From: JBMOGA01 sp049318625
GTDB lineage: Bacteria > Pseudomonadota > Alphaproteobacteria > Rhizobiales > Hyphomicrobiaceae
Length of the DNA stretch: 64,000 nucleotides
Assembly (NCBI GenBank): GCA_049318625.1
Contig: JBMOGA010000003.1
Location: forward strand, 69,207-133,206
Direction: 5' to 3'
How positions within the stretch are numbered: the stretch's first letter is position 1; the number at the start of each line of letters is the position of its first letter. The translations under genes and the position numbers were made by a program. The notes beneath the pieces were generated by a model. It saw nothing but the letters and a program-made list of their open reading frames with translations. It did not search any database and was not told where the DNA came from. Shown one piece after another: positions 27,614 to 37,025 of this stretch.

Positions 27614-27878
27614 CCGGCGTACTTTCCGATCGGACCCCGGCGCCCGGCTCACCAGCGCTCGCCTGCGCCGAATCCAGCTCGACGGCGATCCGGTTGGCCA
27701 GGACGCGGCCGAGGAAGATCAGCACGATCCAGATGACGAACAGGTACAGATAGAGTGTCGGGATCCCGAACACCCGCACCGGTCGGTTGACGACGAGCAG
27801 CACCGGCGGAACGAGCAGCACGGTGCCGAGCAGGAACAGTGCGACGAGGCGTTCGCTGGTTCTGCTGTGGCGGTTCAT
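27606..27878 (-). CDS. Small two-helix membrane protein upstream of the symporter-kinase
   Basis: 90 residues: a basic start (NRHSRTSER), two hydrophobic helices (about 12-30 and 40-60) and a charged C-terminal tail. It has no recognised domain. It overlaps the kinase gene by 8 bp, so the two are translationally coupled, and may be an accessory subunit of the symporter-like sensor, much as small subunits accompany some SSS permeases (inference). ATG at 27878. Confidence 0.75.
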   Translation of the reverse strand: MNRHSRTSERLVALFLLGTVLLVPPVLLVVNRPVRVFGIPTLYLYLFVIWIVLIFLGRVLANRIAVELDSAQASAGEPGAGVRSESTPDA

Positions 27879-27916
27879 ACGGCCCCCTCTCCCCTGCCGG
27901 TCGCGCCCCCCGGGCG

Positions 27917-28312
27917 TCACGCGCCGGTCGTCGGCGGCACCTTGGCGAGCACGGCCGCCACCCGTTCGATGGCATCCTTGGTCGAAAACGGCTTGGTAAT
28001 GTAGTCGTCGGCGCCCAGGGCCAGGCCCTTCTCCCGTTCGACGTCGCGCCCCCGCGCCGTCAGCATGATGACCCGCACGTCGCTCCATTCGGGCGTCGAC
28101 CGGATGCGCTGGCACACCGTGAAGCCGTCGATCTTCGGCATCATCACGTCGAGCAGAACGAGGTCCGGCCGCTCGCGCGCGATCTCGGCAAGCGCCTGCT
28201 CGCCGTCCTTGGCGGTGCGCACCGCATAGCCGGCCTTGGCCATCAGAAACTGGAGCGAGAGGATGATGTTCGGCTCGTCGTCGACGATCAGGATATTGGT
28301 GGGCTTCGTCAT
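27917..28312 (-). CDS. Single-domain CheY-like response regulator
   Basis: 131 residues containing only a receiver domain: acidic pocket VDDEP near residues 10-14, phosphorylation Asp in LLDVMMPK, conserved Thr in MLTAR and Lys in YITKPFS. No output domain is present, so it must act through protein contact or a phosphorelay. It is the first gene of a unit with the small membrane protein and the symporter-histidine kinase, its likely phosphodonor. Confidence 0.9.
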   Translation of the reverse strand: MTKPTNILIVDDEPNIILSLQFLMAKAGYAVRTAKDGEQALAEIARERPDLVLLDVMMPKIDGFTVCQRIRSTPEWSDVRVIMLTARGRDVEREKGLALGADDYITKPFSTKDAIERVAAVLAKVPPTTGA

Positions 28313-28634
28313 GACATCATCGCGCTCCGGCGCTCGTCTGGGGTCGAAGGGGATGCCGAGCCGCTGATGCGGATCAACGGCCGGATTCGGGGAGCGAGCG
28401 GCCGTCACGCCTCCTCTGTGTCCATCCTTGCCTAGTTTTTGGCCTCCGACAATGCCACCCGACCAAAGGCGCGGGTGACGACCGCCGGCCGCCGGCGATC
28501 CGGCCCGCCACGCCCGGCCGCTTCGGGGGCCGCAACGGCGGCAGGGCAGCCGGGCGACAGCGCCATGGTTCCCTGCCCAGCGCTTCGCTAGGATGCCGCC
28601 GCAACGCCCAACCGTCGCCGAGAGGAGAACCGCC
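28313..28634. other. Divergent intergenic region, no gene seen
   Basis: 322 bp between the response regulator start and the dehydrogenase start on the opposite strand. It must hold both promoters. The sequence is very GC-rich with several short GC palindromes (for example around 28483-28500), but no -10/-35 pair or operator could be picked with confidence. Confidence 0.5.
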
Positions 28635-29942
28635 ATGGCCCGCTGGCTCAAACGTGGCAAGGATGCCGACGCCCGCAAGGAAGCCGATGACAAGGTCCGC
28701 TCCACCGTCGAGGCGATCCTGGCCGACGTCGCACGGCGTGGCGATGCGGCCGTGCGCGAGTTGTCTGTAAAGTTCGACGATTACGCACCCAAGGAGTTCT
28801 TCCTGAGCCGGCCCCAGATCGAAGCGGCGATGGCGCAGCTGCGCCCGCGCGACATCGACGACATCGCGTTCGCCCAGGCCCAGGTCCGCAACTTCGCGCA
28901 GAAGCAGAAAGAGTGCCTGAAGGACCTCGAGGTCGAGACGATGCCGGGCGTCGTCCTCGGCCACAAGAACATCCCCGTCGACGCTGTCGGCTGTTACGTG
29001 CCGGGCGGCCGCTATCCGATGATCGCCTCGGCTCACATGAGCGTCGTCACCGCCAAGGTGGCGGGCGTCGGGCGCATCATCGCGTCGGCGCCGCCCCACC
29101 GCGGCGCGCCGCACCCGGCCATCGTGGCCGCCATGCACATGGGCGGGGCGGACGAGATCCTGGTTCTCGGCGGCGTCCAGGCCGTCGCCGCCATGGCGCT
29201 CGGCACCGAAAGCATCCGCCCGGTCGACATGCTGGTCGGCCCCGGCAATGCCTACGTCGCCGAGGCCAAGCGCCAACTCTACGGACAGGTCGGCATCGAC
29301 CTGTTCGCTGGCCCGACCGAAACGCTGGTGATCGCCGACGACACGGTCGACGCCGAGATGTGCGCCACCGATCTGCTGGGCCAAGCCGAGCACGGCCCCA
29401 CGTCACCGGCCGTTCTCATAACCAACTCGGAAAAGCTGGCCCGCGAGACGATCACCGAGGTCGAGAGATTGTTGACGATCCTGCCGACCGGCAAGGTCGC
29501 CCGCCAGGCCTGGACCGATTACGGCGAGGTCATCGTCTGCGCGGACCTCGAGGAGATGCGCATCGAGGCCGACCGTATCGCCTCCGAGCACGTGCAGGTC
29601 ATGACCAGGGACAACGACTATTTCCTGCGCACCATGACCAATTACGGCGCGCTGTTCCTCGGACCCCGGACCAACGTCTCGTACGGCGACAAGGTGATCG
29701 GCACCAACCATACACTACCGACCCGCAAGGCGGCCCGCTACACCGGTGGCTTGTGGGTCGGCAAGTTCATGAAGACGTGCACCTACCAGAAGGTGCTCAC
29801 CGACGAGGCCTCGGCGATGATCGGCGCCTACTGCTCGCGCCTGTGCATGCTCGAAGGTTTCGTCGGCCACGCCGAGCAGGCCAATATCCGCGTCCGCCGC
29901 TATGGCGGGCGCAACATTCGCTACGGCGAGGCCGCCGAATGA
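28635..29942 (+). CDS. Histidinol dehydrogenase family protein, possibly sulfopropanediol 3-dehydrogenase (HpsN-like)
   Basis: 435 residues of the HisD superfamily with the active-site set retained: [12 protein letters not shown], zinc ligands Gln250 and His253 in LLGQAEHGP, the catalytic pair Glu318-His319 in SEHVQV, and the [14 protein letters not shown] and [10 protein letters not shown] segments. Divergence from true HisD in the substrate loops ([11 protein letters not shown] rather than the usual HxLPTGGAAR) and the lack of his genes suggest a catabolic paralogue such as HpsN, which oxidises (R)-2,3-dihydroxypropane-1-sulfonate to sulfolactate. ATG at 28635 with a GAGGAG site. It is coupled by ATGA to an SDR gene, and HpsN occurs with the SDR HpsO in known clusters. 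The sulfonate assignment is inference. Confidence 0.8.
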   Translation: MARWLKRGKDADARKEADDKVRSTVEAILADVARRGDAAVRELSVKFDDYAPKEFFLSRPQIEAAMAQLRPRDIDDIAFAQAQVRNFAQKQKECLKDLEVETMPGVVLGHKNIPVDAVGCYVPGGRYPMIASAHMSVVTAKVAGVGRIIASAPPHRGAPHPAIVAAMHMGGADEILVLGGVQAVAAMALGTESIRPVDMLVGPGNAYVAEAKRQLYGQVGIDLFAGPTETLVIADDTVDAEMCATDLLGQAEHGPTSPAVLITNSEKLARETITEVERLLTILPTGKVARQAWTDYGEVIVCADLEEMRIEADRIASEHVQVMTRDNDYFLRTMTNYGALFLGPRTNVSYGDKVIGTNHTLPTRKAARYTGGLWVGKFMKTCTYQKVLTDEASAMIGAYCSRLCMLEGFVGHAEQANIRVRRYGGRNIRYGEAAE

Positions 29943-30706
29943 TCGCGCTGCCGCAGACGCCGTCGTTCCGGCTCGACGGCCGCCGGGCGCTGGTCACCGG
30001 TGCCGGCCGCGGCATCGGGCTGGCGGCGGCAACCGCGCTCGCCGCCGCCGGTGCCCATGTGGTCCTCGCCGCACGGACTCTGAGCGAGATCGACGCCCTC
30101 GCGGCCGCGCTCACGGCCGAGGGCTGGTCCGCCGAGGCCCTACCCCTCGACGTGCTCGACGTCGCGGGCCTGGACGCGGCGCTCGATGCCGCAGGCCCGT
30201 TCCACGTCCTCGTCAACAACGCCGGCACCAACCGGCCCAAGCCCATGTCCGAGGTCGAGATCGCGGACTTCGATCACATCATGGACCTGAACGTGCGTGC
30301 CGCCTATTTCATGGCCCGCGCCGTCGCCCGCGGCATGCAGGCGTCAGGTCTCGCCGGCTCGATCATCAACATTTCGTCCCAGATGGGCCACGTCGGCAGC
30401 GCGCGGCGCACGGTCTATTGCGCCTCCAAGCACGCGATCGAAGGGTTGACGCGTGCCATGGCCGTCGAACTCGGCCCGCAGCGTATCCGTGTCAATTCCA
30501 TCGCCCCGACATTCATCGTCACGGAACTGACCAAGCCGTTCTTCGAGGACACGGCGTTCCGCGAGTCGGTCCTCGCCAAGATCAAACTCGGCCGCCTCGG
30601 CACCCTCGAGGACATGATGGGCCCTGTGCTGTTCCTGGCCTCCGACGCCTCGGCGCTGGTCACCGGGGCTTCGCTGCTGGTCGACGGCGGCTGGACCGCC
30701 GAGTGA
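29939..30706 (+). CDS. SDR-family dehydrogenase coupled to the HisD-like gene
   Basis: 255 residues, classical SDR: cofactor motif [18 protein letters not shown], catalytic Ser in NISSQMG and YCASK (Tyr-x-x-x-Lys), then the [14 protein letters not shown] segment. Unlike the SDR at 12191-12973, the catalytic residues are intact. Its start overlaps the upstream stop (ATGA), so the two dehydrogenases probably act on the same diol or its epimer. In an Hps-type pathway this would be the HpsO step (inference). Confidence 0.88.
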   Translation: MIALPQTPSFRLDGRRALVTGAGRGIGLAAATALAAAGAHVVLAARTLSEIDALAAALTAEGWSAEALPLDVLDVAGLDAALDAAGPFHVLVNNAGTNRPKPMSEVEIADFDHIMDLNVRAAYFMARAVARGMQASGLAGSIINISSQMGHVGSARRTVYCASKHAIEGLTRAMAVELGPQRIRVNSIAPTFIVTELTKPFFEDTAFRESVLAKIKLGRLGTLEDMMGPVLFLASDASALVTGASLLVDGGWTAE

Positions 30707-30719
30707 CTATACCGAGCTC

Positions 30720-32828
30720 TCAGGCGGCGTGGATGGCTGCGGCGAGACACTCGGGCGTCAGCGGCAGATCGCGCACGCGTAGCCCCAGCGCATGCGAGAC
30801 CGCGTTGGCGATCGCCGCCGCGAGCGGCCCCGCCACGCATTCGCCGACGCCGACCGACACTGCATCGGCATCGTCGATGACAATGGTCTCGATCGCCGGC
30901 GTCTGCGAGAAGGGCAGGATCGGATAGTCGGGCCACGCCCGCACAGCGAAGCCATCCACGTTCCAGCCCGCCTGCTCCAAGAGCGCCCAGCTCGCCGCCT
31001 GGACGACGCCGCCCTCGATCTGGTTGAGAAGTCCGTTCCGATGCACGACCGGGCCAGCGTCGACCGCCCCCGTGCAGCGTACCAGCCGCACGCGCGTGCC
31101 GACCTCGACCTCGGCAACGACGGCGTAATAGGCGCCCGACCCCTTGTAGCGGCCGAAGCCGATGCCGCGCCCGTGCCCTTCGCCGCCCGCCGCCGCCGCG
31201 TCCCAGCGTACGGCCTCAGCCGCCGCGGTGATGACGCGGCGGGCGCGCGGATCGTCGCAATGGCGTAGGCGAAACGCTACCGGATCGGCACCGGCCAACG
31301 CCGCCAACTCGTCCATGAAGCTCTCGATCGCGAACACGTTGCCGTGCGCCCCGAGCGAGCGCAGCGCCGAGGTGCGCAAAGGTTGCTGCGGCAGCAGATG
31401 ATGCACGAGGCGGCGCTGACCGACGCTGTAGATTGGCACGATGTTCCGAGTGCCGCCGCCCTGCGGCAGCGCCAGATCGTCGAGTGGGGGCGGTGCGAGA
31501 GGCTGTGCCAAATCCCACGCCGCCAGCAGATTGACGCCGTCGCCCGCGCCCGGCCGCCCGACGTGAGGCGGGCTCGTCACCTCCGCCTGCCAAGACGTGA
31601 TCGTGCCCTCGCCGCTGAGCGAGGCCTGCAACGCGATCCGCATCGGCGCACCGAACGGCGACCAGCCAAATTCGTCGGCGCGGGTCCACTGACACATGAC
31701 GGGGCGATCGACGGCGCGCGCCAACAAGGCCGCGTCGAGAGCCACGTCGTCTGCGCCGTTGTGCCCGTAGCATCCCGCGCCGTGCACATGGGTAACGTCC
31801 ACCGCGCCGACCGGAACGCCAAGCGCGACGGCCAACTGACGGCGCAGCGGATGCACGCTCTGCGAATGCGTCTGCACGGCGAGCCGGCCGCCGGTCCAGT
31901 GTGCGACGGCGCAGCTCGGCCCGATCGAGGCATGCGCGATGTACGGCCGCGTGTAGGTGGCGGCATGGCGGCGGGCCGACGGCGCCGCCGCACCCTGGTC
32001 CTGCATTAACACTGCCGACCGTTTCGGCATCCCGTCCATCCAGGCGTTCGCCCTCCCCATCGCAGGCAGCTCACCCGTCCGCCGCCAGCTTGCCCCCGCC
32101 CGCAGCACCGCGATCGCCGCCAGCGCCTGCTCGTCGCGCTCGGCCACGACACCGCAGAACCCGCCGTCGACGACGACAGCCAGGATCCCAGGGCCGGCAA
32201 GCGCGTCCGTTCGATCGACCGCCGTCAGCCGATCGCAGGGATGCGCCGGGCGCAGCACGCGCCCGTAAGCGAGACGCGGCGGCCGCAGATCTTGGATAAA
32301 CCCGGCACCGCTGAGCTTCTGCGGCAGATCGAGCCGCCGATAATCCGGGCCGTCGGCCGTCCCACCGATCAGTACAGGCAGCGGAAGATCCGTCGCCAGC
32401 CGGTCGAGCGCCACCGCATCGCGCATCTGCCAGTAGCTCACGCCCTCGTTGTCGCCGCCCGGCTGCGCGAAGATCCCGTTCGCCACACCGAGCTCGCCGG
32501 GCGCGCAGCCAAGCAACGCGCCGGCGCGTTGGCGGAACAGCTCCCGCACCATTGCGCTCGCCATCCGCAGCGCGCCACCACCCTGTTCGACCGACAGGCT
32601 GCCAGAAGTGTAGCCCTCGTCGGGAGCCGTCATCGTATCGGTGGAAGCGAACCGGATTTGATTCGTCGCGACGCAGAGCTCCGTCGCCGCGATGGCCGCC
32701 AACGCGGTCAGGATGCCCTGCCCAATCTCGACCTTGCCGGTCCGCAGCGTGATCGTATCGACCGGCCCGATCTCTATCCACCGCGCCAGCACCACGTTGG
32801 CGGCCAGATTTGCGGGAAGAGCCGTCAT
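30720..32828 (-). CDS. Molybdopterin-binding large subunit, xanthine dehydrogenase family (isoquinoline/nicotinate oxidoreductase type)
   Basis: 702 residues. The start lacks the a/b-hammerhead domain seen in CoxL-type proteins and opens directly with the EIGPVDTITLRTGKVEIGQG segment typical of the IorB/NicB branch. Molybdenum-cofactor features include TRPYIAHASIGPSCA, the QGGG-like loop and the catalytic Glu in VGVGECVAGP near the C-terminus. Such enzymes hydroxylate N-heterocycles or oxidise aldehydes with water as oxygen source. No FAD subunit is encoded. It overlaps the [2Fe-2S] subunit gene by 4 bases (ATGA). No cytochrome domain is seen, so the electron acceptor is unknown. Confidence 0.88.
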   Translation of the reverse strand: MTALPANLAANVVLARWIEIGPVDTITLRTGKVEIGQGILTALAAIAATELCVATNQIRFASTDTMTAPDEGYTSGSLSVEQGGGALRMASAMVRELFRQRAGALLGCAPGELGVANGIFAQPGGDNEGVSYWQMRDAVALDRLATDLPLPVLIGGTADGPDYRRLDLPQKLSGAGFIQDLRPPRLAYGRVLRPAHPCDRLTAVDRTDALAGPGILAVVVDGGFCGVVAERDEQALAAIAVLRAGASWRRTGELPAMGRANAWMDGMPKRSAVLMQDQGAAAPSARRHAATYTRPYIAHASIGPSCAVAHWTGGRLAVQTHSQSVHPLRRQLAVALGVPVGAVDVTHVHGAGCYGHNGADDVALDAALLARAVDRPVMCQWTRADEFGWSPFGAPMRIALQASLSGEGTITSWQAEVTSPPHVGRPGAGDGVNLLAAWDLAQPLAPPPLDDLALPQGGGTRNIVPIYSVGQRRLVHHLLPQQPLRTSALRSLGAHGNVFAIESFMDELAALAGADPVAFRLRHCDDPRARRVITAAAEAVRWDAAAAGGEGHGRGIGFGRYKGSGAYYAVVAEVEVGTRVRLVRCTGAVDAGPVVHRNGLLNQIEGGVVQAASWALLEQAGWNVDGFAVRAWPDYPILPFSQTPAIETIVIDDADAVSVGVGECVAGPLAAAIANAVSHALGLRVRDLPLTPECLAAAIHAA

Positions 32829-33319
32829 GGCTGACCTCCAGCCGGACGGATCGCACGATCGATGGCGCGCAGAATGCGCGCGTGAGCGCCACACCGGCAC
32901 CGGTGGCGCTCGTCGAGAGCGGCCACGATCTCGCCGCGTGTCGCCGCAGGCGTCCGAGCCAACATCCCCGCGACCGTCATCAAAATGCCATTGATGCAAT
33001 AGGCGCACTGCGCCGCCTGCTCGGCCAGGAAGGCCGCGCGCACCTGCGCCAGCACAGTGTGCCCGCCATGGCCCTCGACGGTCGTAACCGCGGCACCGGC
33101 GACGGCCGCAACCGGTGTCGTGCAGGCCTGCACGGCGTGTCCGTCCACCAGTACCGTGCAGGCGCCGCAATGGCCCTCTGCGCACCCCACTCGGGTGCCG
33201 AGCGAATGGCCGTCGTGGCGCAAGGCCTCCAAGAACGAGGTGCCCGCCGGCACAGTGATCTCGGTCGGCCGGCCGTTCAGCAAGATGTTGTGGCTTACAC
33301 TGGCGCCGTCACCGCTCAT
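32825..33319 (-). CDS. [2Fe-2S] small subunit of the molybdenum hydroxylase
   Basis: 164 residues. The N-terminal plant-ferredoxin-type cluster binds through GCAEGHCGACTVLVDG and the following Cys. The C-terminal helical cluster domain has CAYC and CRCG. It passes electrons from the molybdenum site of the large subunit to an external acceptor. The order small-large with ATGA coupling is usual for this two-component class. ATG at 33319. Confidence 0.93.
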   Translation of the reverse strand: MSGDGASVSHNILLNGRPTEITVPAGTSFLEALRHDGHSLGTRVGCAEGHCGACTVLVDGHAVQACTTPVAAVAGAAVTTVEGHGGHTVLAQVRAAFLAEQAAQCAYCINGILMTVAGMLARTPAATRGEIVAALDERHRCRCGAHARILRAIDRAIRPAGGQP

Positions 33320-33470
33320 GAGCGACCCTTCCCCCGCATCCTGGATCCCGCCAGCCTACTCTAGGCACCCTTTCGGCGATCGGCTATCGGCCGCGCGATC
33401 GGCGCCAGCCCCTGCGATGACCGAAGCCAGGAAGAGGCCCTGAATACCGCGGGCCGGATGCACCGGGAAC

Positions 33471-33890
33471 ATGATGGCCGACCAGGAGCAGGCTTCGTTC
33501 GGTGCCCCCCTCATCAAGCCCGAGCAACTCGCCCTCGACACCAGCGACGTGCTGTCCGGCTTCGACAGCGGCACCTTCAGCGTCGATCGCGGCATCGCGG
33601 TCCGGGCGGAACTCGGCCGCCCCGTGCTCTGGCGCGAGGGCGACTGGTCGACCGTGTTCACCCCCTACATCTTCGGCGCCACCGGCCGCGGCTGGATCGA
33701 GAAGCCGACCGCTCTGGAACGCGGGACGACCGGGGCCCGCTCGTTCGGCACGGGCCTGCGCATCGGCGTCGACGGCCCGGAGGGCTGGCCGGCCAGCATG
33801 CTCTCGGCCGAGCTGGCCCGACACTATTCCGACGACGCCGATCATGACGGCATCACCCGCGGCACGATCTCCGCGACCACCCGCTTCTGA
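33471..33890 (+). pseudogene. C-terminal remnant of a TpsB/ShlB/FhaC-type outer-membrane transporter
   Basis: 139 codons that match only the end of a two-partner secretion barrel: a PEQLAL...VLSGFDSGTFSVDRGIAVRAEL stretch (the conserved RGY-like loop and barrel strand), VFTPYIFGATGRG, SFGTGLRIGV and a final beta-strand ending in Phe. Intact TpsB proteins are ~550 residues with POTRA domains and a full 16-strand barrel. Here the frame is closed by TGA at 33441, nothing upstream resembles the missing parts, and no signal peptide exists. I therefore call it a decayed fragment. It could still be read as a small ORF with a GGGAA site. Confidence 0.7.
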
Positions 33891-33923
33891 GCCGCACCAA
33901 CGGCCGACGCGTGCAGCGGGGCC

Positions 33924-35270
33924 TCAAGCGCCGTCGTCCGGCTGGCTGAGTTGCTCGATCAACAGCCGCCCCGTGCGCAGCAGCCGCCCGTCATCCATCC
34001 GTGCGCCGACGAGTTGCACACCGACCGGAAGCCCGTCCACCTCGAGCAGAGGCAGCGTCAGAGCCGGCGTCCCGAGGTAGGTCCAGAACGTATTGAAGAC
34101 AGGGTCGCCGGTCCGGCTGAGACCATGCGGGGCCGGCCCCGGCGCCGAAGGCGTCAGAATGGTGCCATGGTTGGCGAACACGTCCGCGAGAATGCGGGCG
34201 TGGCGCTCCCGCATTGCCAGCGCCGATACATAGTCGACGCCCATCAGCCGACGCCCCTCAGCGATGGTGGCGGCGATGGCGTCGTCCACGAGACCACGAT
34301 GGCCATCGCACAATGGCCCGACCGAGACCGCCATCTCGACCCGGTGGATCACATGCGCCGCAGCCAGGCCTTCGGCGATGATCGCATCGAGATCGATTTC
34401 GACGACGCGCGGGGCGAGCGCCGCGAGCAACTCACCGAAAGCCTCCTGCATGCGCGGATCGGCACCACTCCAGGCGGGCGACTTCACGAACGCGAACGTC
34501 GGCGGAATCGGCCACGCCATGCCGGCAATCGACGACAGTCGCGGGCGGCTGTGGGCCAGGCTCGCCGGGTCGCGCGCGTCGTAAACCTGCACCGCATCGC
34601 CGAGAAGCGCGAGATCGGTGATCGACCGGGCCATGATGCCGAGCGTATCGAGGGACGGCGATTGCGCCATCACGCCATGGCGCGGCATCAGACCGAAGGT
34701 CGGCTTGTAGCCGAACACGCCGCAGAAGGCGGCCGGCCGGATGACCGAGCCGAGCGTCTGCGCCCCGATCGCCGCCGGCACCATGCCGTCGGCGACCGCC
34801 GCCGCCGACCCGGACGACGACCCGCCCGGCGTGTGGGCGAGATTGCGCGGATTGCGCGTGATGCTCGGCGTCAGCGTGGCGAGTTCCGTCGTGATCGTCT
34901 TGCCGAGAATGATCGCGCCAGCCGACCGCAAGGCCTGCACGACCGCGGCATCCTCCGCCGGCTGGCGCCCGCTGAGCGCCCGGCAGCCGCACTCGGTCGG
35001 ATAGTCGCTGGTGTCGACCGCATCCTTGATGCCGATCGGTACGCCGTGCAGCGGTCCGCCACCAATGCCGGTCTGCCGGGCGGCATCGGCCACGCGGGCG
35101 GCCCTCAGGGCCAGCTCCGGGTCGATGTGCGCCCAGGCCCTGACTTCGCCGTCCCGCGCCGCGATCCGCGCGAGACAGGCATTCACCAGCGCTTCGCAGG
35201 TCAGCGCGCCCGTGCGGATCGATTCCGCCGCCTCGGCCACGCCGAGAGCCGTCAAGTCTTCCGCTGCCAT
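33924..35270 (-). CDS. Amidase-signature family hydrolase, linked to the TRAP operon
   Basis: 448 residues with the Ser-cisSer-Lys triad of the amidase signature family: Lys82 in PIGIKDAVD, cis-Ser153 in GGSSSGSAAAV and nucleophile Ser175 in QTLGSVIRPA. It hydrolyses a carboxamide to acid and ammonia. It is not a GatA: the neighbours are a TRAP transporter, and no gatB/gatC is present. It starts 6 bp after the DctM-like stop, so uptake and hydrolysis of the same amide are likely coupled. Confidence 0.88.
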   Translation of the reverse strand: MAAEDLTALGVAEAAESIRTGALTCEALVNACLARIAARDGEVRAWAHIDPELALRAARVADAARQTGIGGGPLHGVPIGIKDAVDTSDYPTECGCRALSGRQPAEDAAVVQALRSAGAIILGKTITTELATLTPSITRNPRNLAHTPGGSSSGSAAAVADGMVPAAIGAQTLGSVIRPAAFCGVFGYKPTFGLMPRHGVMAQSPSLDTLGIMARSITDLALLGDAVQVYDARDPASLAHSRPRLSSIAGMAWPIPPTFAFVKSPAWSGADPRMQEAFGELLAALAPRVVEIDLDAIIAEGLAAAHVIHRVEMAVSVGPLCDGHRGLVDDAIAATIAEGRRLMGVDYVSALAMRERHARILADVFANHGTILTPSAPGPAPHGLSRTGDPVFNTFWTYLGTPALTLPLLEVDGLPVGVQLVGARMDDGRLLRTGRLLIEQLSQPDDGA

Positions 35271-35276
35271 GAGCCC

Positions 35277-37025
35277 TCAGCCGCCATACAGAACTTGGGG
35301 CAGCCAGAGCGTAAGCCCGGGCCACACGTACATGATGACCATGCACAGGACCACGATCAACATGTACGGCATCATGCCGGCGAAGATCTGATTGATGGTG
35401 ACGTGGGATGGCGCAACACCCTTGAGGTAGAACGCGGACATCGCCACCGGCGGCGAAAGGAACGCCGCCTGCAGATTGACGAACACCAGCGTGCCCCACA
35501 GGATCGGATCGATCCCGAAGTGCTTGAGCAACGGCAGGAAGATCGGCACGAAGATCACGATGATCTCCGTCCACTCCAGCGGCCAGCCGAGCACGAAGAT
35601 GATCGCCTGCGACAGGATCATGAACTGCACGGGCGTCATGTTGAGCGACAGCACCCACTGCTCGATCAGCGCCTGCCCGCCGAGAATCGCGAAGACGCCC
35701 GAGAAGATCGCCGAGCCGACGAACAGCCAGCACACCATCGCCGTCGTCTTCGCTGTGAGATAGACCGCTTCCTTCGTCCGCTGCCAATCCAGCGTGCGCG
35801 AGAACAGCGCCAGCGCGAACGCGCCGAACGCGCCGACCGCCGCCGACTCCGTGGCTGTGGTGATGCCGAGCAGAATAACGACCAGCACCAGCACGGTCAG
35901 CAGGCCGAGCGGCAGGATCGAGGTGGTGAGCAGCTTCAGCACCTCGAACCGCTCGGCCGTCAGCCGGCTGTAGTACCGGACCATCCACAGCGTCGATGCG
36001 ACGAAGGTAACGCCGTAGTAGATGTAGAAGCTGGTCGACGGCCCCTTCGCGGCCTCGTCGACGGGGGGCGGCGCCACCGATCCCAGTTGCTCGAGCCCGC
36101 TCGGCGCATCGCCCAGCGAAAAGGCCGGAAGATAGATCGCGACGTACCACCACACCAGCCCGAGCGTGCCGAACACCAGAGCGAACGGCACCATCGCGAA
36201 ACCGATGTTCTTGACAATGGCGCCATATCCCATCGGTTGCCCATCGCGATAGGCGATGGCTTGAGCCCGCGCCGGCGACCCCAGAGCCGAAAGCAACCCG
36301 ACCACCAGATTCGGCGAATAGCTCGACGCGAACGACGACAACCAAGCCGGGATCGGCACCTTCATCTGCTCGGGCGGCAACGGCGGTGCGACCTTCGGAT
36401 TGATGAGCGCCCAGCCGACGATGTAGACGAGGTACAGGAACGACAGGAAGAACCCGGGGAACATCGCCGCGGCGTAAAGCTTCACCACCGACTGACCGGC
36501 GACCGCCGCATAGACGATGATCATCACCGACGGCGGGATCAGGATGCCGAGCGTGCCTCCGGCCGTGATGACGCCGGAGGCGAGCCGCACGTCGTAGCCG
36601 GCACGCAGCATCGGGTTGAGCGCGATGACACCCATCAGCACGACGACCGCCCCGACCAGCCCGCTCGCGATGCCCCAGAATGTGCAGACGATCAGCGTCG
36701 CCACCGCCAGCGATGCCGGCACATTCCGGAACGCGAGCTGGATCGAGTAGAACATCTTGTCGACCAGGGCACCACGTTCCATCACGTAGCCCATGAGGAC
36801 GAACAGCGGAACCGAGATCAACACGTCGTTGGTCATGGCGCCGTAGGTGCGCTGGACCATCAAGTCAAAGACGAGATTATCCGTCCACAGTTGGCCCGAC
36901 TTGAAATAGGCCATGAAACCGAAAATGATGCCGAGCCCCATCAGCGTGAAGGCGGTCGGGAAGCCGAGCATGATGGCGACGACGATGAGCCCCAGCATCA
37001 GGAGCCCGAGTGCGGGATCGCTCAT
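35277..37025 (-). CDS. TRAP transporter large permease (DctM family), long form
   Basis: 582 residues, about 150 more than classical DctM (~430). The N-terminal half has typical TRAP segments (GFPTAFTLMGLGIIFG, GGTLGILIPPSVMIIVYA) and the second half repeats them (ATESAAVGAFGAFAL). The extra length is mainly a polar stretch in the middle (about residues 195-330) with extra hydrophobic segments. It imports the ligand with sodium in the inner membrane. Overlaps the DctQ-like gene by 4 bases (ATGA). Confidence 0.9.
   Translation of the reverse strand: MSDPALGLLMLGLIVVAIMLGFPTAFTLMGLGIIFGFMAYFKSGQLWTDNLVFDLMVQRTYGAMTNDVLISVPLFVLMGYVMERGALVDKMFYSIQLAFRNVPASLAVATLIVCTFWGIASGLVGAVVVLMGVIALNPMLRAGYDVRLASGVITAGGTLGILIPPSVMIIVYAAVAGQSVVKLYAAAMFPGFFLSFLYLVYIVGWALINPKVAPPLPPEQMKVPIPAWLSSFASSYSPNLVVGLLSALGSPARAQAIAYRDGQPMGYGAIVKNIGFAMVPFALVFGTLGLVWWYVAIYLPAFSLGDAPSGLEQLGSVAPPPVDEAAKGPSTSFYIYYGVTFVASTLWMVRYYSRLTAERFEVLKLLTTSILPLGLLTVLVLVVILLGITTATESAAVGAFGAFALALFSRTLDWQRTKEAVYLTAKTTAMVCWLFVGSAIFSGVFAILGGQALIEQWVLSLNMTPVQFMILSQAIIFVLGWPLEWTEIIVIFVPIFLPLLKHFGIDPILWGTLVFVNLQAAFLSPPVAMSAFYLKGVAPSHVTINQIFAGMMPYMLIVVLCMVIMYVWPGLTLWLPQVLYGG

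Noticed and set aside
28635..29942. Biosynthetic histidinol dehydrogenase HisD
   Set aside because: No his genes adjoin, it is coupled to an SDR, and substrate-loop sequences differ. A catabolic paralogue is more likely, though not proven.
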